64,000 bases of DNA. Source: Mycetocola manganoxydans (GTDB lineage: Bacteria; Actinomycetota; Actinomycetes; Actinomycetales; Microbacteriaceae). A program made the position numbers and the translations under genes. Shown piece by piece: positions 16,700-25,705 of this stretch. Position 1 is the stretch's first letter; each line of letters begins with the position of its first letter. The DNA is taken from the NCBI RefSeq assembly GCF_003667545.1, contig NZ_RCUV01000017.1, forward strand, positions 1-64,000, read 5' to 3'. The notes beneath the pieces were generated by a model. That model saw nothing but the letters and a program-made list of their open reading frames with translations. It had not been told where the DNA came from and searched no databases.

Positions 16700-17581
16700 A
16701 TGTTCTTTCACAGACAGGAACTCCAGCACAAAGCATCACCAGACAAAGCAGATCCCGCCTTCGCGCGAAAGTTGCAGGAAGTACTCGGCGGCCAGTACGG
16801 CGAAATCACCGTGGCCATGCAATACGGCTTCCAGGCGTGGAACTCACACTTACCCGGGAAGTACCGTGACCTTCTCTACGGCATCGGAGCCGAAGAGTTT
16901 GGGCACGTCGAGATGCTCGCGATCATGATCGCCCAGCTTCTCGAGAAAGCGCCCGCCGAGGACCTGGAGTCCGCGGTGAACTCGGACCCCACACTTGCCG
17001 CCGTCATCGGTGGCATGGATGTGCAGCACGCGATCGTCGCCGGCGCGGGAGCGCGACCGGTCGACAGCAACGGGAACCCGTGGCAGGGGTCGTTCATCAC
17101 GGCGAGCCGAAACCTGCTGGCCGACTTCACCGCGAACGCCAATGCGGAGATGCAGGGCCGCGTCCAGGTGGCGAGGTTGTGGCACATGACCGATGACCAC
17201 GGTGTTCGAGACCTGCTGTCGTTCCTTCTGGCGCGGGACACGATGCACCAGAATCAGTGGATCGCAGCGGCTCGTGAGCTGCAGGAAGAGGGGCTGGAGG
17301 GTCTGCCCGTGCCGAACAAGTTCCCGCTCGAGAACGAGGAGAGGGATGTGGCGTACACCTACCTCAACTTCTCTGATGGCAAAGAGGCAGCGAACGGATC
17401 GTGGGCGTCGGGTCCGACCCCCGATGGGCTTGGCGAATTCAGCTACGCCGAGGGTCCCGGTTCGAGCGTTCCGATGCCGCCGCCGACCCAGCCGGACGTC
17501 GGCCTCTATGGCACCATGCCCGTGCCCGGTCCGGTCGGTAAAGCGGCCGCTGCTGTGAAAGACGCGCTGACGGGCGACTAG
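16700..17581 (+). CDS. manganese catalase
   Basis: A 293-aa di-manganese catalase that converts hydrogen peroxide to water and oxygen in the cytosol. The four-helix-bundle ligands are recognisable: Glu35 (QYGEIT), Glu66 and His69 (AEEFGHVEM), then a Glu in NANAEMQGR and a His in RDTMHQNQW. The C-terminal tail has the family-type YLNFSDG segment and a proline-rich end. A GGGGCAGG site precedes the ATG. It is monocistronic, with a hairpin 23 bases after the stop. Confidence 0.93.
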   Translation: MFFHRQELQHKASPDKADPAFARKLQEVLGGQYGEITVAMQYGFQAWNSHLPGKYRDLLYGIGAEEFGHVEMLAIMIAQLLEKAPAEDLESAVNSDPTLAAVIGGMDVQHAIVAGAGARPVDSNGNPWQGSFITASRNLLADFTANANAEMQGRVQVARLWHMTDDHGVRDLLSFLLARDTMHQNQWIAAARELQEEGLEGLPVPNKFPLENEERDVAYTYLNFSDGKEAANGSWASGPTPDGLGEFSYAEGPGSSVPMPPPTQPDVGLYGTMPVPGPVGKAAAAVKDALTGD

Positions 17582-17603
17582 CCGAAAGCGGAAAACTGGC
17601 TGC

Positions 17604-17633
17604 CGCCGCGACCTCCGTGAGTCGCGGCGTTTT
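17604..17633 (+). terminator. rho-independent-like terminator after manganese catalase
   Basis: A nine-base stem (CGCCGCGAC at 17604-17612 pairing with GTCGCGGCG at 17621-17629) with an eight-base loop, followed by TTTTG. It lies 23 bases after the catalase stop. Confidence 0.7.
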
Positions 17634-18299
17634 GAAGCCCGCGACTTGTCCGCTTCGCCGGTTCCCTCCCGGCCCAATCCGTGGGGAACGATCGCGCTCG
17701 GCGTCCTGGTCACAGCGGTGGCGGCGGTCGTGCTGTCGCGCCGCTCGGCGAACCGCTTGTCGAGACGGTAACGCCCATTGAGAAGTACGTGCCGCGCTCC
17801 GCATACAAGATCTAGATCGCCAGCAATCCTCCCGACTCGAACAGGCGAGAAAAGTGCACGACCGTGCGAGCCGTCCGGTATGTCAGAGATCACGCGAGAG
17901 CGAACTGAGCTCCCTGATCTTCAGTGACGCAGGGCTCGCGCCCGGTCGGACACCGTCGGAGAGACAGGGTCAGGGTCTCCGGTCACGAGAACCCAGCTCA
18001 CGGTCGGAGAGACCATCCTCTTCCGCGGCGGCGGTGGGGGTGTCGGGACTTTTGTTATTCAAGATGCGAAATCGGTTTCCCCTGGCTCGCGCCCACCGCC
18101 GCCTGCTGGGCGTTCCATGTCGCCGCACGAATCAGGTCTCACACCCAACTAGAGAATGGACATCGTCGGGGATGCCGTCCTCGGGTGGTCATGGGGCTCA
18201 GCCGACTTGGGCTCCTGCGCTTCCTCAGCAGCACAGTCGTTCGTGGCCTGTATGTTGTTGACTCAAGGTGCGCGTCACGCTTTCAACAGGAAAATCTAC
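17634..18299. other. gene-poor stretch
   Basis: No gene is supported here. The only coding-like trace is a 41-codon frame from TTG 17646 to TAA 17769-17771. It is GC-rich at third positions and encodes one hydrophobic helix (GTIALGVLVTAVAAVVL) followed by an arginine-rich tail. It lacks a ribosome site and could be a tiny membrane protein or a gene remnant. The rest, up to the stop of the minus-strand aldolase gene, shows no recognisable ORF, RNA or repeat. Confidence 0.4.
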
Positions 18300-19457
18300 T
18301 CACTTGAGCCGCCGCTGCTCGAGTTCCCAGTACTCGAGCCCGAATGCCTGCCCTTCTGAGACGGTTTGGTATCCGCCCATTCGTTCAGCAGCGTGAATGA
18401 TTCGGATCGTGTGGCGGTAGATGTCCATCACGGCCAAGGCTGCCTTCTTGGAAGTACCGATGGCGAGAAGCCCCAGTTCTCGGTGCAGTATCACTCGCGG
18501 TGTGGGATCGAGCATTCGGAGGCCATCGCCCTCCGTCCGGTTTCGTTCGAAGTATGCGCGGTAATCTTGCACGTACTGAGCGATGTCGTCACCAATAAGA
18601 GGTACTCGCTTAGTGCGAATGACATGTTCAAGGGTCGTCGGTCCAAGGCTCGTCACCCGCTTGAGGTCCGGGCTCTCAACAAAAGCCCTGACCTCTGCGT
18701 CGTCACAACGAAGCACAACGAGGGCTTGCTCGGTGGATTGTGCCAACAGATCTTCAAGCAGGTACTTTGCGACCGGGCCTGCGTTGTCTTTCAGGTCGTC
18801 AACCGACGAATCGAACTGGGCACGAATGTTAACGCCCTGCGCCGCGATGTAAGCTTCGGCGCGATTTACGAGGGACAAATGGAGTTCGAGGGCCTCAGCG
18901 ACGGTGTCCCCCATAGTGAAAAGCCCGTGGTGCTGCAACACCATGGCCCGTGCCCGACCACCCGACCGACGCCACAGATCTGGCGCCAGCTTGGCGAGCT
19001 CGAACCCAGGCATTACATACGGGACCGCAACCACGTCGTCGCCGAACACTTCGGCGATAAGATCCAGCCCTCGAACCGTGTCAGTTAGTGTCACGATCGC
19101 GTCAGCGTGGGAATGCAGCACGGACGCGAAGGGCAGCGCATGGTGGAACATTGCTTCGATCGTTGGCGCTGGCTGATCCGGAAGCACCGTGGCGGAGGCG
19201 TAGCCATCCATCATGGCGATATCGCTTAACTCGTCTTGTTCGAGAAGCACGTTAAGGTCTTCTCGCCGAAGCTGCACGAGTCCCTCGGGCACGAGCGATC
19301 CAAGGTCGAAGCCCGAGGCTTTCGCCCAGATGAACTCGTCGTTCTTCACGGAGGTGTTTCCACCGCCGTGCAGAACCAGGAACGGATCGCCGCCAAGAAC
19401 TCTCGAGGCAACGACCGTCTCCGAGCGAAGCGCCTCCATGTCATCGTGTTTCGCCAT
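18300..19457 (-). CDS. class II aldolase/adducin-family protein
   Basis: A 385-aa zinc-dependent aldolase-type protein. The N-terminal segment LHGGGNTSVK and the metal-binding HSH (VLHSHADAIV), then the HHGLF site, define the class II aldolase fold. About 130 extra C-terminal residues resemble the aldolase half of RhaD-type rhamnulose-1-phosphate aldolase/dehydrogenase proteins, but the dehydrogenase half is absent. ATG at 19457 is preceded by GAGGGCG. It is last in the lsr-type locus, after a hairpin, and may cleave a phosphorylated sugar made by the pathway. Substrate is inferred only. Confidence 0.85.
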   Translation of the reverse strand: MAKHDDMEALRSETVVASRVLGGDPFLVLHGGGNTSVKNDEFIWAKASGFDLGSLVPEGLVQLRREDLNVLLEQDELSDIAMMDGYASATVLPDQPAPTIEAMFHHALPFASVLHSHADAIVTLTDTVRGLDLIAEVFGDDVVAVPYVMPGFELAKLAPDLWRRSGGRARAMVLQHHGLFTMGDTVAEALELHLSLVNRAEAYIAAQGVNIRAQFDSSVDDLKDNAGPVAKYLLEDLLAQSTEQALVVLRCDDAEVRAFVESPDLKRVTSLGPTTLEHVIRTKRVPLIGDDIAQYVQDYRAYFERNRTEGDGLRMLDPTPRVILHRELGLLAIGTSKKAALAVMDIYRHTIRIIHAAERMGGYQTVSEGQAFGLEYWELEQRRLK

Positions 19458-19499
19458 TTTTACGCCCTCTGCTCGCAATTCAACCGTTGCCCAAAAAGT

Positions 19500-19536
19500 G
19501 GGCGTGCAGTCGCTGCGAAGCACCGACTGCACGCCC
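19500..19536 (-). terminator. intercistronic terminator or attenuator between lsrF and the aldolase gene
   Basis: A 13-base perfect stem (19500-19512 with 19524-19536, arm GGGCGTGCAGTCG). On the minus strand it is followed by ACTTTTTGG, giving a rho-independent shape. It lies between the lsrF stop and the aldolase start, so the aldolase would be expressed less than the upstream genes or from its own start site. Confidence 0.75.
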
Positions 19537-19546
19537 GGCAATTAAC

Positions 19547-20431
19547 CTAGTCGTCGGCTCCACCCGAGAGCTCCTGGTACTCCGCGTGAGCGGCTTCGGG
19601 AGTGACGCCGCCGTGGACGACCGACCGCACAGCCTGAATCATCGCTGCGGGTGCTTGTCGCTGGAAGATGTTGCGTCCCATATCCACGCCAGCAGCACCT
19701 TCAGAGATCGCCTTGTAGGCCATCGTCAGGGCGTCAAGCGACGGAAGCTTCTTCCCACCGGCCATGATCACCGGGACGGGGCAGCCCGACGTGACCTGCT
19801 CAAAGCCTTCCTCGCAGTAGTACGTCTTTACCACCTGAGCTCCTAGCTCAGCGATGATGCGGGTTGCGAGGCCGAGGTAGCGCGAGTCACGGGTGAGCTG
19901 GGTGCCAACTGCAGTCACCCCGAGCACCGGGATGCCAAGGCGAAGGCCTGCGTCGATCTGCTGCGTTAGGTTATGCACCGACTGTGTCTCGTGCTCCCCG
20001 CCGACAAATACCTGCACGGCGACCGCTGCTGCGTCGATGCGTGCGGCATCCTCCATGGCCATCGCGATACGCTCGTCCGAAAGATCTTTGAGGATCGAGG
20101 GGCCGCCGGACGCGCGAACTACAAGAGCGGTGTCGAGCTGCGCCGGCACGACTGAGCGTAGGATGCCGCGGGTTGCCATGAGTGCGTCCGCCAGGGGAGC
20201 AAGCGGAACTATGTTGAGATCCACGCGCTCCAACCCGCTCGTCGGGCCTTGGAAATAGCCGTGGTCAAATGCGAGCATGACTGTGCGGCCGTCGTCCTTG
20301 AAGATCCGCGACAGGCGGTGGCGCATGCCGAAATCGAGCTGACCCGCACCCTTCACGGGTGAACCCTGCGTTACCTGCGGAGTGCCGATACCGAAATCCT
20401 TGGAATCGATGTTGCCTTCTAGATCTGCCAT
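19547..20431 (-). CDS. lsrF: LsrF-type 3-hydroxy-5-phosphonooxypentane-2,4-dione thiolase
   Basis: A 294-aa class I aldolase-fold enzyme. In the autoinducer-2 pathway LsrF transfers an acetyl group from the phosphorylated, isomerised autoinducer to coenzyme A. It closely follows the enterobacterial LsrF pattern: MRHRLSRIF, TVMLAFDHGYFQGP, TRGILRSVVP, the catalytic Lys202 in KTYYCEEGFE, and MAGGKKLPS and GVDMGRNIFQ phosphate loops. Length matches. It lies 48 bases downstream of the cupin gene. A strong hairpin follows, separating it from the aldolase gene. Confidence 0.92.
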   Translation of the reverse strand: MADLEGNIDSKDFGIGTPQVTQGSPVKGAGQLDFGMRHRLSRIFKDDGRTVMLAFDHGYFQGPTSGLERVDLNIVPLAPLADALMATRGILRSVVPAQLDTALVVRASGGPSILKDLSDERIAMAMEDAARIDAAAVAVQVFVGGEHETQSVHNLTQQIDAGLRLGIPVLGVTAVGTQLTRDSRYLGLATRIIAELGAQVVKTYYCEEGFEQVTSGCPVPVIMAGGKKLPSLDALTMAYKAISEGAAGVDMGRNIFQRQAPAAMIQAVRSVVHGGVTPEAAHAEYQELSGGADD

Positions 20432-20479
20432 TGTGTGGTCCTTTCTCTGGCTGTGAATGAGGTCTCGTGCGCGCGCGCG

Positions 20480-20881
20480 TTATGCCGCTGCGCCCTTGGC
20501 GGTCGAGATCGCGTCGGTCGGGATGGGGTCTCCCGGTGTCCAGGGCACTTGGACGCCGTCGGCGGGATCGTAGGGGGCCTTGACGAACACTGCACGGAAC
20601 ACGACGTCGGAATTGTTCACGAAGTAGTGCATCTCACCGGGATCGCAGCGCACGATGTCTCCGACGTTGAGGTCATGGCTTTGCTGGCAGTCGATCCACA
20701 CAGTGGCTTGGCCTTCGATGACGACGAAAGTTTCCTCGATGTTTGCGTGGTAGTGATTGGAAGCGTCATCTCCCGGCCGCAACTGAACTACACCGAAATC
20801 GGTGAGGGGGCCGCGCATGACATAACCTGGGCCGAACTCCCCGAATCGGAATTCGGCATTGGTGGTTTTCGTGAGTTCCAT
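20480..20881 (-). CDS. cupin-domain protein of the lsr locus
   Basis: A 133-aa single-domain cupin. The two metal-binding motifs are visible: H-Y-H with a following Glu in SNHYHANIEETFVV, and PGEMHYFVNN. ATG at 20881 has AAAGAGAAA ahead. It sits between the kinase and lsrF genes, the place where enterobacteria need an isomerase step (LsrG) before LsrF. No LsrG homologue is seen in the window. The cupin may replace it as a sugar-phosphate isomerase or act as a ligand sensor; this is inference from position. Confidence 0.85.
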   Translation of the reverse strand: MELTKTTNAEFRFGEFGPGYVMRGPLTDFGVVQLRPGDDASNHYHANIEETFVVIEGQATVWIDCQQSHDLNVGDIVRCDPGEMHYFVNNSDVVFRAVFVKAPYDPADGVQVPWTPGDPIPTDAISTAKGAAA

Positions 20882-20901
20882 CGTTTCTCTTTCTTGTTCT
20901 T

Positions 20902-22458
20902 TTAGCTGCCTGGCGCGCGCCAAAGTGGGCTGGTGATTCCGGAGTTCATGAGTTCGAGCTGAGGCGCGTACGCGGTGATCCAGCGCTCGCGGACCGCCCC
21001 GTAGGCCTTGTGTGCTTCCGTGTCGGGCACGACTTCTCGTTCCCACGAGAGCCAGCTTTGTGCCGCTGTCGAAGGCGTATCAAACACCCCTGCGCCTGCT
21101 GCCGCGCATGCGGCGGCCCCCTGCGCCGTGGACTCGGTCACCGCCGGGATGCGGATCGGTCTGCCCAGCACGTCGGCGACCAGCTGAGTCCACATCTCAC
21201 TCTTTGCGGAACCGCCGGCAAACACCACGTGGTCCGCCCGAGTGCCGCTGAACCCTTCGACCATTTCCAGGTTCAGTGATGCGACGATTGCTGCATTCTC
21301 AAGGAGCGAGCGGAACATAGCCGCGCGCAGCCTCGGCCCGCCATCCAGCGACAGGTTCAGGAACGAGGGCGCGGCATGCTTCCACTGCCGGTAGTTCATG
21401 ACGTCCGAGAAGATTGGGATGACACCGTCTGCCCCGATCGGGATGTCGGCTGCGGCCGCGGTAAGCAGATCAAGTGGATCGCGGCCCGTGGCACGGGCGA
21501 TCTCTGTCTCCTGATGAGCGAACGTGTCACGGAACCAACGGACTGCCGTTCCGGAGTGGAACGCAATCGCCTCTGCCTGCCACATGTTGGGGATAGCTGC
21601 CGCGTTCACCCGCACCCGCATGCTTGGGTCAACGGTGGGCGTCGGAAGGTTCACGAACTGTTGCCAGAACGTGCCGGCGACGATGGCCGCTTCCCCTGGT
21701 GCGGTCAGCCCCATGGAGAGGGCTGCCAGCTGCGCGTCCCCGCCGCCGAGCACGACGAATGTCGACGTGCTGAGACCGGTCTCGTAAGCGGATGCGGCGG
21801 TTACCTGTCCTATCACGGTGCCGGGCTCGGCTGTCTCGGGGAGAAGATCGTCGCGAAGCCCACACAGTCGCAACAGCTCGGGGTCCCCTGCGCGGCTCGC
21901 GAGCGATACGAAGCCAGAGGTGGATCCGTTTGAGGGCTCCATCGCGCGCACACCGCTGAGTCGGAACAGGACCCATTCGCTGAGCATCAGCACTGTGGCA
22001 GCGTTGTCGTACAAATCGGGGCGGTGCGTTTTGAGCCACAGAAGTCGCGGGCCGGCTGCCAATGCGAACATCTGCCCGGTTTGGGCGTAGATGCTCTCTT
22101 CCAGACCGGGATTCGCAGCCAGCGCTCGCACCTCCGTCTCGGCGCGGGCGTCGACGTTCGCGCAGGCCCAAATCTCACGGCCGTCTTGATCAAGAACGAC
22201 AATGCCTTCGCGCATCGAGGTCGAGCTCACCGCAGCCACATCGGATCCGGAGATGCCGGCCTTCGCAAGTGCCTCGCGAATGATCTCGCGGATAAGCGCC
22301 CAGTTCCGATCCGTCGCGAAGCTCATGGACCCGGGGATACCGGGCTCAGGATCGTGTTCCCAGCTACGCTGTGAGATCGCTACAGGGGTGCCGCCCATAT
22401 CGAATATGCATGCGCGCACCGAGCCGGTCCCTGCATCAATCGCCAGGACGTAGTTCAT
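20902..22458 (-). CDS. lsrK: FGGY-family autoinducer-2-type sugar kinase
   Basis: A 518-aa kinase of the FGGY carbohydrate kinase family. The N-terminal phosphate-binding loop is AIDAGTGSVRACIF, and later motifs VLGGGDAQLAAL and HVVFAGGSAKSEMW make up the ATP site. In the lsr context it should phosphorylate imported autoinducer-2 or a related sugar, trapping it in the cytosol and creating the inducer that relieves the LsrR-type repressor. Its start overlaps the stop of the regulator gene by four bases, so both are translationally coupled. The exact substrate is not provable from sequence. Confidence 0.88.
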   Translation of the reverse strand: MNYVLAIDAGTGSVRACIFDMGGTPVAISQRSWEHDPEPGIPGSMSFATDRNWALIREIIREALAKAGISGSDVAAVSSTSMREGIVVLDQDGREIWACANVDARAETEVRALAANPGLEESIYAQTGQMFALAAGPRLLWLKTHRPDLYDNAATVLMLSEWVLFRLSGVRAMEPSNGSTSGFVSLASRAGDPELLRLCGLRDDLLPETAEPGTVIGQVTAASAYETGLSTSTFVVLGGGDAQLAALSMGLTAPGEAAIVAGTFWQQFVNLPTPTVDPSMRVRVNAAAIPNMWQAEAIAFHSGTAVRWFRDTFAHQETEIARATGRDPLDLLTAAAADIPIGADGVIPIFSDVMNYRQWKHAAPSFLNLSLDGGPRLRAAMFRSLLENAAIVASLNLEMVEGFSGTRADHVVFAGGSAKSEMWTQLVADVLGRPIRIPAVTESTAQGAAACAAAGAGVFDTPSTAAQSWLSWEREVVPDTEAHKAYGAVRERWITAYAPQLELMNSGITSPLWRAPGS

Positions 22459-23444
22459 ATCGTGTTCTTTTCCGGTGAGACATGGACGCCCTCGGCGGCA
22501 AGCAGCGCTCGGGCAACCTCTTCGGTAGTGACCAGCACATCGAGATACCCACCGCGAAGTGCACCGAGAATCGCATCAACCTTGGAAATGCCGCCGGCGA
22601 TACCGACCACATTGGGGATGCCGCGAAGCTCGTCGATTCCGATGCCGATACGCCGTTCGTGGAGCGACACGTCCAGAACCTCGCCATTCGCGTCATAAAA
22701 GATTCCGAGGATGTCGCCGACGGCTCCGAGCTTCCGAAACTCAACGAGTTCCGCATCGGTCACGTAGCCCTGTTGCGCGAGGGTCGCCTGTTCAGCCACG
22801 CCGCCTATCCCCACGAGGGCCTGATCTGCTGTCCGCGAGCGCTCGAGAACACTCTGGATCATGGGCTCGGATCGCAGGTCCTCAGCAAGCTTTGCCGATG
22901 ACACCACGATCGGCGCCGGTATTGCAGCATCGAAGTGGATCCCCGGTGCTCCGTGTCCCCGGCGAGGGGTCGGGGCATAGGTATTCACGCCACCAGTCAG
23001 CGTTACCGTGCTGATCTTCTCGCGCTGTTCGACGGGTAGCCGCTGCATCGTGGCCTGTACCGTCTCGCCCCATCCGAGCGCGAGCGTTTGACCGGTTTCG
23101 AGCGTGTTCTGGAGGTATTGGGCACCGCCCCTGGCCAGACGTTGCGCAATAGCGTGGGGATCATTCGGCTGGTCCTCGAGCGCTGGGGGCACGAGCGCTT
23201 CCTTGAGATTGAACGTTTCACGAAGTTTGCGCCCCACCTGGAACGCGTCGAAGTTGCTCGAGCCGAGCGTGAAGGTGACGATGCCTGACTGGCGGCTTCG
23301 CTCGAGCAGACGCCCGGCGGTAGCCCGAGAGATCGAGAGACGCTTGGCGACCTCGTCCTGCGTGAGCTGATCGACGTAGTAGTACCAGGCGGCCCGTAGA
23401 ATCTGCTCCTGGGTCTCCCAGTTGTCACTGTCCGCGGTGTTCAT
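22455..23444 (-). CDS. lsrR: LsrR/SorC-family transcriptional regulator
   Basis: A 329-aa regulator of the SorC/LsrR family. The N-terminal HTH (LTQDEVAKRLSISRATAGRLLERSR) is followed by a sugar-phosphate-binding Rossmann-like domain with ETGQTLALGWGETVQ, TLTGGVN and GIAGGISKVDAI. It probably represses the locus until a phosphorylated sugar made by the adjacent kinase binds. It lies inside the operon, downstream of the binding-protein gene and an RNA hairpin, and overlaps the kinase by ATGA. The repeated GTGAGCA boxes upstream of lsrA are candidate targets. Confidence 0.9.
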   Translation of the reverse strand: MNTADSDNWETQEQILRAAWYYYVDQLTQDEVAKRLSISRATAGRLLERSRQSGIVTFTLGSSNFDAFQVGRKLRETFNLKEALVPPALEDQPNDPHAIAQRLARGGAQYLQNTLETGQTLALGWGETVQATMQRLPVEQREKISTVTLTGGVNTYAPTPRRGHGAPGIHFDAAIPAPIVVSSAKLAEDLRSEPMIQSVLERSRTADQALVGIGGVAEQATLAQQGYVTDAELVEFRKLGAVGDILGIFYDANGEVLDVSLHERRIGIGIDELRGIPNVVGIAGGISKVDAILGALRGGYLDVLVTTEEVARALLAAEGVHVSPEKNTI

Positions 23445-23484
23445 CGCGCATCCTCTCCAGCTCGTGTAGTGCGTATTTCAGGGT

Positions 23485-23518
23485 GTGTGGTGAGGGAGGT
23501 TTCACCCCCTCACCACAC
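23485..23518. repeat. 12-bp-stem hairpin between binding-protein and regulator genes
   Basis: GTGTGGTGAGGG at 23485-23496 pairs perfectly with CCCTCACCACAC at 23507-23518, loop ten bases. On minus-strand mRNA, lsrR precedes lsrK, and this hairpin lies just after lsrB if transcription runs through, or before lsrR in its own leader. No T-run follows. It may protect the abundant binding-protein message or reduce read-through. Confidence 0.75.
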
Positions 23519-23525
23519 GCGACGA

Positions 23526-24587
23526 CTAGAAGTCGAAGTCGTCGATGTTCTCGGCCGTGAAGATCGTGCGCTCCGGCATCACGATGATGCCGTTTCCGTC
23601 CGCCTCATAGTCATAGCCCTGGACTGAGTTCGGCTGGACTTCGAGCTCCCCAAAGCCGTCGACCTCGAATTTGTCGCCAACGTTGAGTTCTTTGCCCTCG
23701 ATGAGCATCTTCGCGATCTGAACCGAAAGGGCGCCCTGCGCCTGTGCGTCCCACAGCGCGAAGCGCTTGAGAGTCCCGTTGGCAATGTATTCCTTCATCG
23801 CATTCGGAGTTGAAAATCCAACCAGGGTGATATCAGTGCGACCGAGGTTCTCCAACGCCTGAGCGGTGCCCGGTAGAGCGTTTGCGTCTGGAGCGATGAT
23901 CGCCTTGAGGTTGGGGTTTGCGTTGATGAGTGCCTCAGCCTGCTGCACTGCCTGCTCCGTCTGGTTCTCGGAGAAGATGGTATCTACGACCTCCCAGTTG
24001 GTGTCTTCCGCGATGATCGACTTCGCCTCTTCAGCCCACTGGTTCTGATCTGTCACGGTCGGGCTGGAGTAGTGGAATGCCACCTGCGCCGCGTCGTCAG
24101 CGCCGATGTCTTCGAGGGTCATGTCCACGAGCATCTTGCCCAGCTGATCAGGAGTGCCCTGACTGATGTAGAACTGGCGGCACTCGGGATTCACATCGGA
24201 GTCCCACGTCAGGGTAACGAGGCCTTGCTCGCGTGCCTTGTCCAGTGACTGGCAGAGCCCGTCCGGAGTCGTCGATGACACGATGATCGCGTCGAACCCC
24301 TGGCCAACGTACGTGTTGATGAGCTCAACCTGCTTCGCAGCCGAAGCTTCCGGCGAGCCGAGATACTGCACATCGAGTCCCAGATCTTTTCCGGCAGCCA
24401 CAGCTCCCTCGCCGCCCGCTTCGAAGAAGCCGACGCCAGTGAGCTTCGGGATGAAGGCAATTTGAGCGCCGTCCGCGGTGCTCGAATCTCCCCCGCCCCC
24501 TTCGCCACCAGCTGCGCTACTGCAACCTGTAAGGGCGACCAAGCCCAGTGTCATTGCCGCAACCGCGACCTTCATTTGATTCCTCAT
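23526..24587 (-). CDS. lsrB: sugar/autoinducer-2 ABC transporter substrate-binding lipoprotein
   Basis: A 353-aa lipoprotein. The signal peptide ends in ALTGC with Cys22 lipidated. A Ser/Gly-rich linker and a periplasmic-binding-protein type I fold of the ribose/LsrB class follow: IAFIPKLTGVGFFEAGGEGA, DAIIVSSTTPDGLCQ, TLTWDSDV and NLKAIIAPDA. It should capture the extracellular sugar-like ligand and hand it to the two permeases. ATG at 24587 has GGAGAG nine bases upstream. It is part of the importer gene set lsrA-lsrC-lsrD-lsrB, 62 bases behind lsrD. The C-terminal DFDF tail is unusual but harmless. Confidence 0.88.
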   Translation of the reverse strand: MRNQMKVAVAAMTLGLVALTGCSSAAGGEGGGGDSSTADGAQIAFIPKLTGVGFFEAGGEGAVAAGKDLGLDVQYLGSPEASAAKQVELINTYVGQGFDAIIVSSTTPDGLCQSLDKAREQGLVTLTWDSDVNPECRQFYISQGTPDQLGKMLVDMTLEDIGADDAAQVAFHYSSPTVTDQNQWAEEAKSIIAEDTNWEVVDTIFSENQTEQAVQQAEALINANPNLKAIIAPDANALPGTAQALENLGRTDITLVGFSTPNAMKEYIANGTLKRFALWDAQAQGALSVQIAKMLIEGKELNVGDKFEVDGFGELEVQPNSVQGYDYEADGNGIIVMPERTIFTAENIDDFDF

Positions 24588-24649
24588 CGAATCTCTCCAA
24601 TCGTTAGGTGACAAGTTCTTGCCACGTAGGGGGGTTACACACTCGGGAT

Positions 24650-25705
24650 TTATACGAGAACGTCTGTGCGTTCGGCCGTCGCCGCGGTACCCATGCGTCG
24701 CAGATTTTCTCTGCGCACACGGCTGTTACGCACGCGCTCGGACCAGCGCCCACTCCACCAGCGGAGGCTCGCGACGGTGACAAGGATCACACCGGTGAAG
24801 ACGGCGACCTCATTCTCGGTGAGGTGCGCAAAGCGCAGTCCCTGCTGCAAGAAACCGATTACGAAGGTAGCCACGATGACGCCGAAGATGGTCCCCTCGC
24901 CGCCGTACATCGACACACCGCCGATGACCACGAGGGTGAGCACCGGCATGAGCAAAGCACTTCCCACGTCGGCACGAGCCGATCCGACGTAGGACGAGAG
25001 GAGCAGCCCGACAATTCCGGCAGCGAATGCGGTGAGCACGTAGGCCCCGATAAGCACAGCGTCGGAGCGGAACCCTGCGTAGCGCGCAGCGACCGGGTTC
25101 GCACCGATGAGTCGTGCCTGGCGGCCGAAGGTCGTGCGACTCAGCAGGATGGCAAAGAGGATCGCAAAGATGATGAACACGATCAGCATGTTCGGTAGGC
25201 CCAGAGTCCTGCCGCCCGCGATCGCAGTGAATTCTTCGGGGAGGCCGGAGACACCCTCGAATGCGGAGACACCACCGAGCCCCGATGCGGCAAGCGCCAG
25301 GCCGGCAAAAAGGAATTGGGTACCGAGGGTGATCACCATGGGATTTGCGCGCGTCAAGATGATGAGCAGGCCATTGATCAGCCCCGCCGCCAGTGCGGCG
25401 ATCAAACCCACGATCACCGCGACCCAGATATTCGCACCCGACTTGAACGTGACCCCCATCATGATGGCTGCCAGCGATGCGATCGACGCAAAGCTGATGT
25501 CGATTCCACCGGTGATCATGACGATGGCCAGCGGCAAAGCGATGATTCCGAGATATACGAAGTCGGACATCGAAAACAAGAGGCGGTTAGGATCAAGGAA
25601 CTTCGGGCTCAGCGCGCTGAACACGACGAGTTCAAGCACGAGCACTCCAATGAGGCTGACCTCCCAGCGAGCAAAGGGCTTCAACTTTGCTTGTAGCGCC
25701 TTCAT
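24650..25705 (-). CDS. lsrD: ABC importer permease (LsrD type)
   Basis: A 351-aa inner-membrane permease with about ten hydrophobic helices. The BPD_transp_2 family signature is ITGGIDISFASIASLAA near residue 65, and there is an EAA-like cytoplasmic loop before VLTLVVIGGVSMYGGEGT. It pairs with the preceding permease to form the channel for the lsr-type ligand. ATG at 25705 overlaps the lsrC stop (ATGA), which is why it is chosen over a start 53 codons upstream. The basic Arg-rich C-terminus faces the cytosol. Confidence 0.9.
   Translation of the reverse strand: MKALQAKLKPFARWEVSLIGVLVLELVVFSALSPKFLDPNRLLFSMSDFVYLGIIALPLAIVMITGGIDISFASIASLAAIMMGVTFKSGANIWVAVIVGLIAALAAGLINGLLIILTRANPMVITLGTQFLFAGLALAASGLGGVSAFEGVSGLPEEFTAIAGGRTLGLPNMLIVFIIFAILFAILLSRTTFGRQARLIGANPVAARYAGFRSDAVLIGAYVLTAFAAGIVGLLLSSYVGSARADVGSALLMPVLTLVVIGGVSMYGGEGTIFGVIVATFVIGFLQQGLRFAHLTENEVAVFTGVILVTVASLRWWSGRWSERVRNSRVRRENLRRMGTAATAERTDVLV

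Noticed and set aside
17854-18359. Short plus-strand frames between catalase and aldolase genes
   Set aside because: No ribosome site, no codon bias and no recognisable protein pattern.
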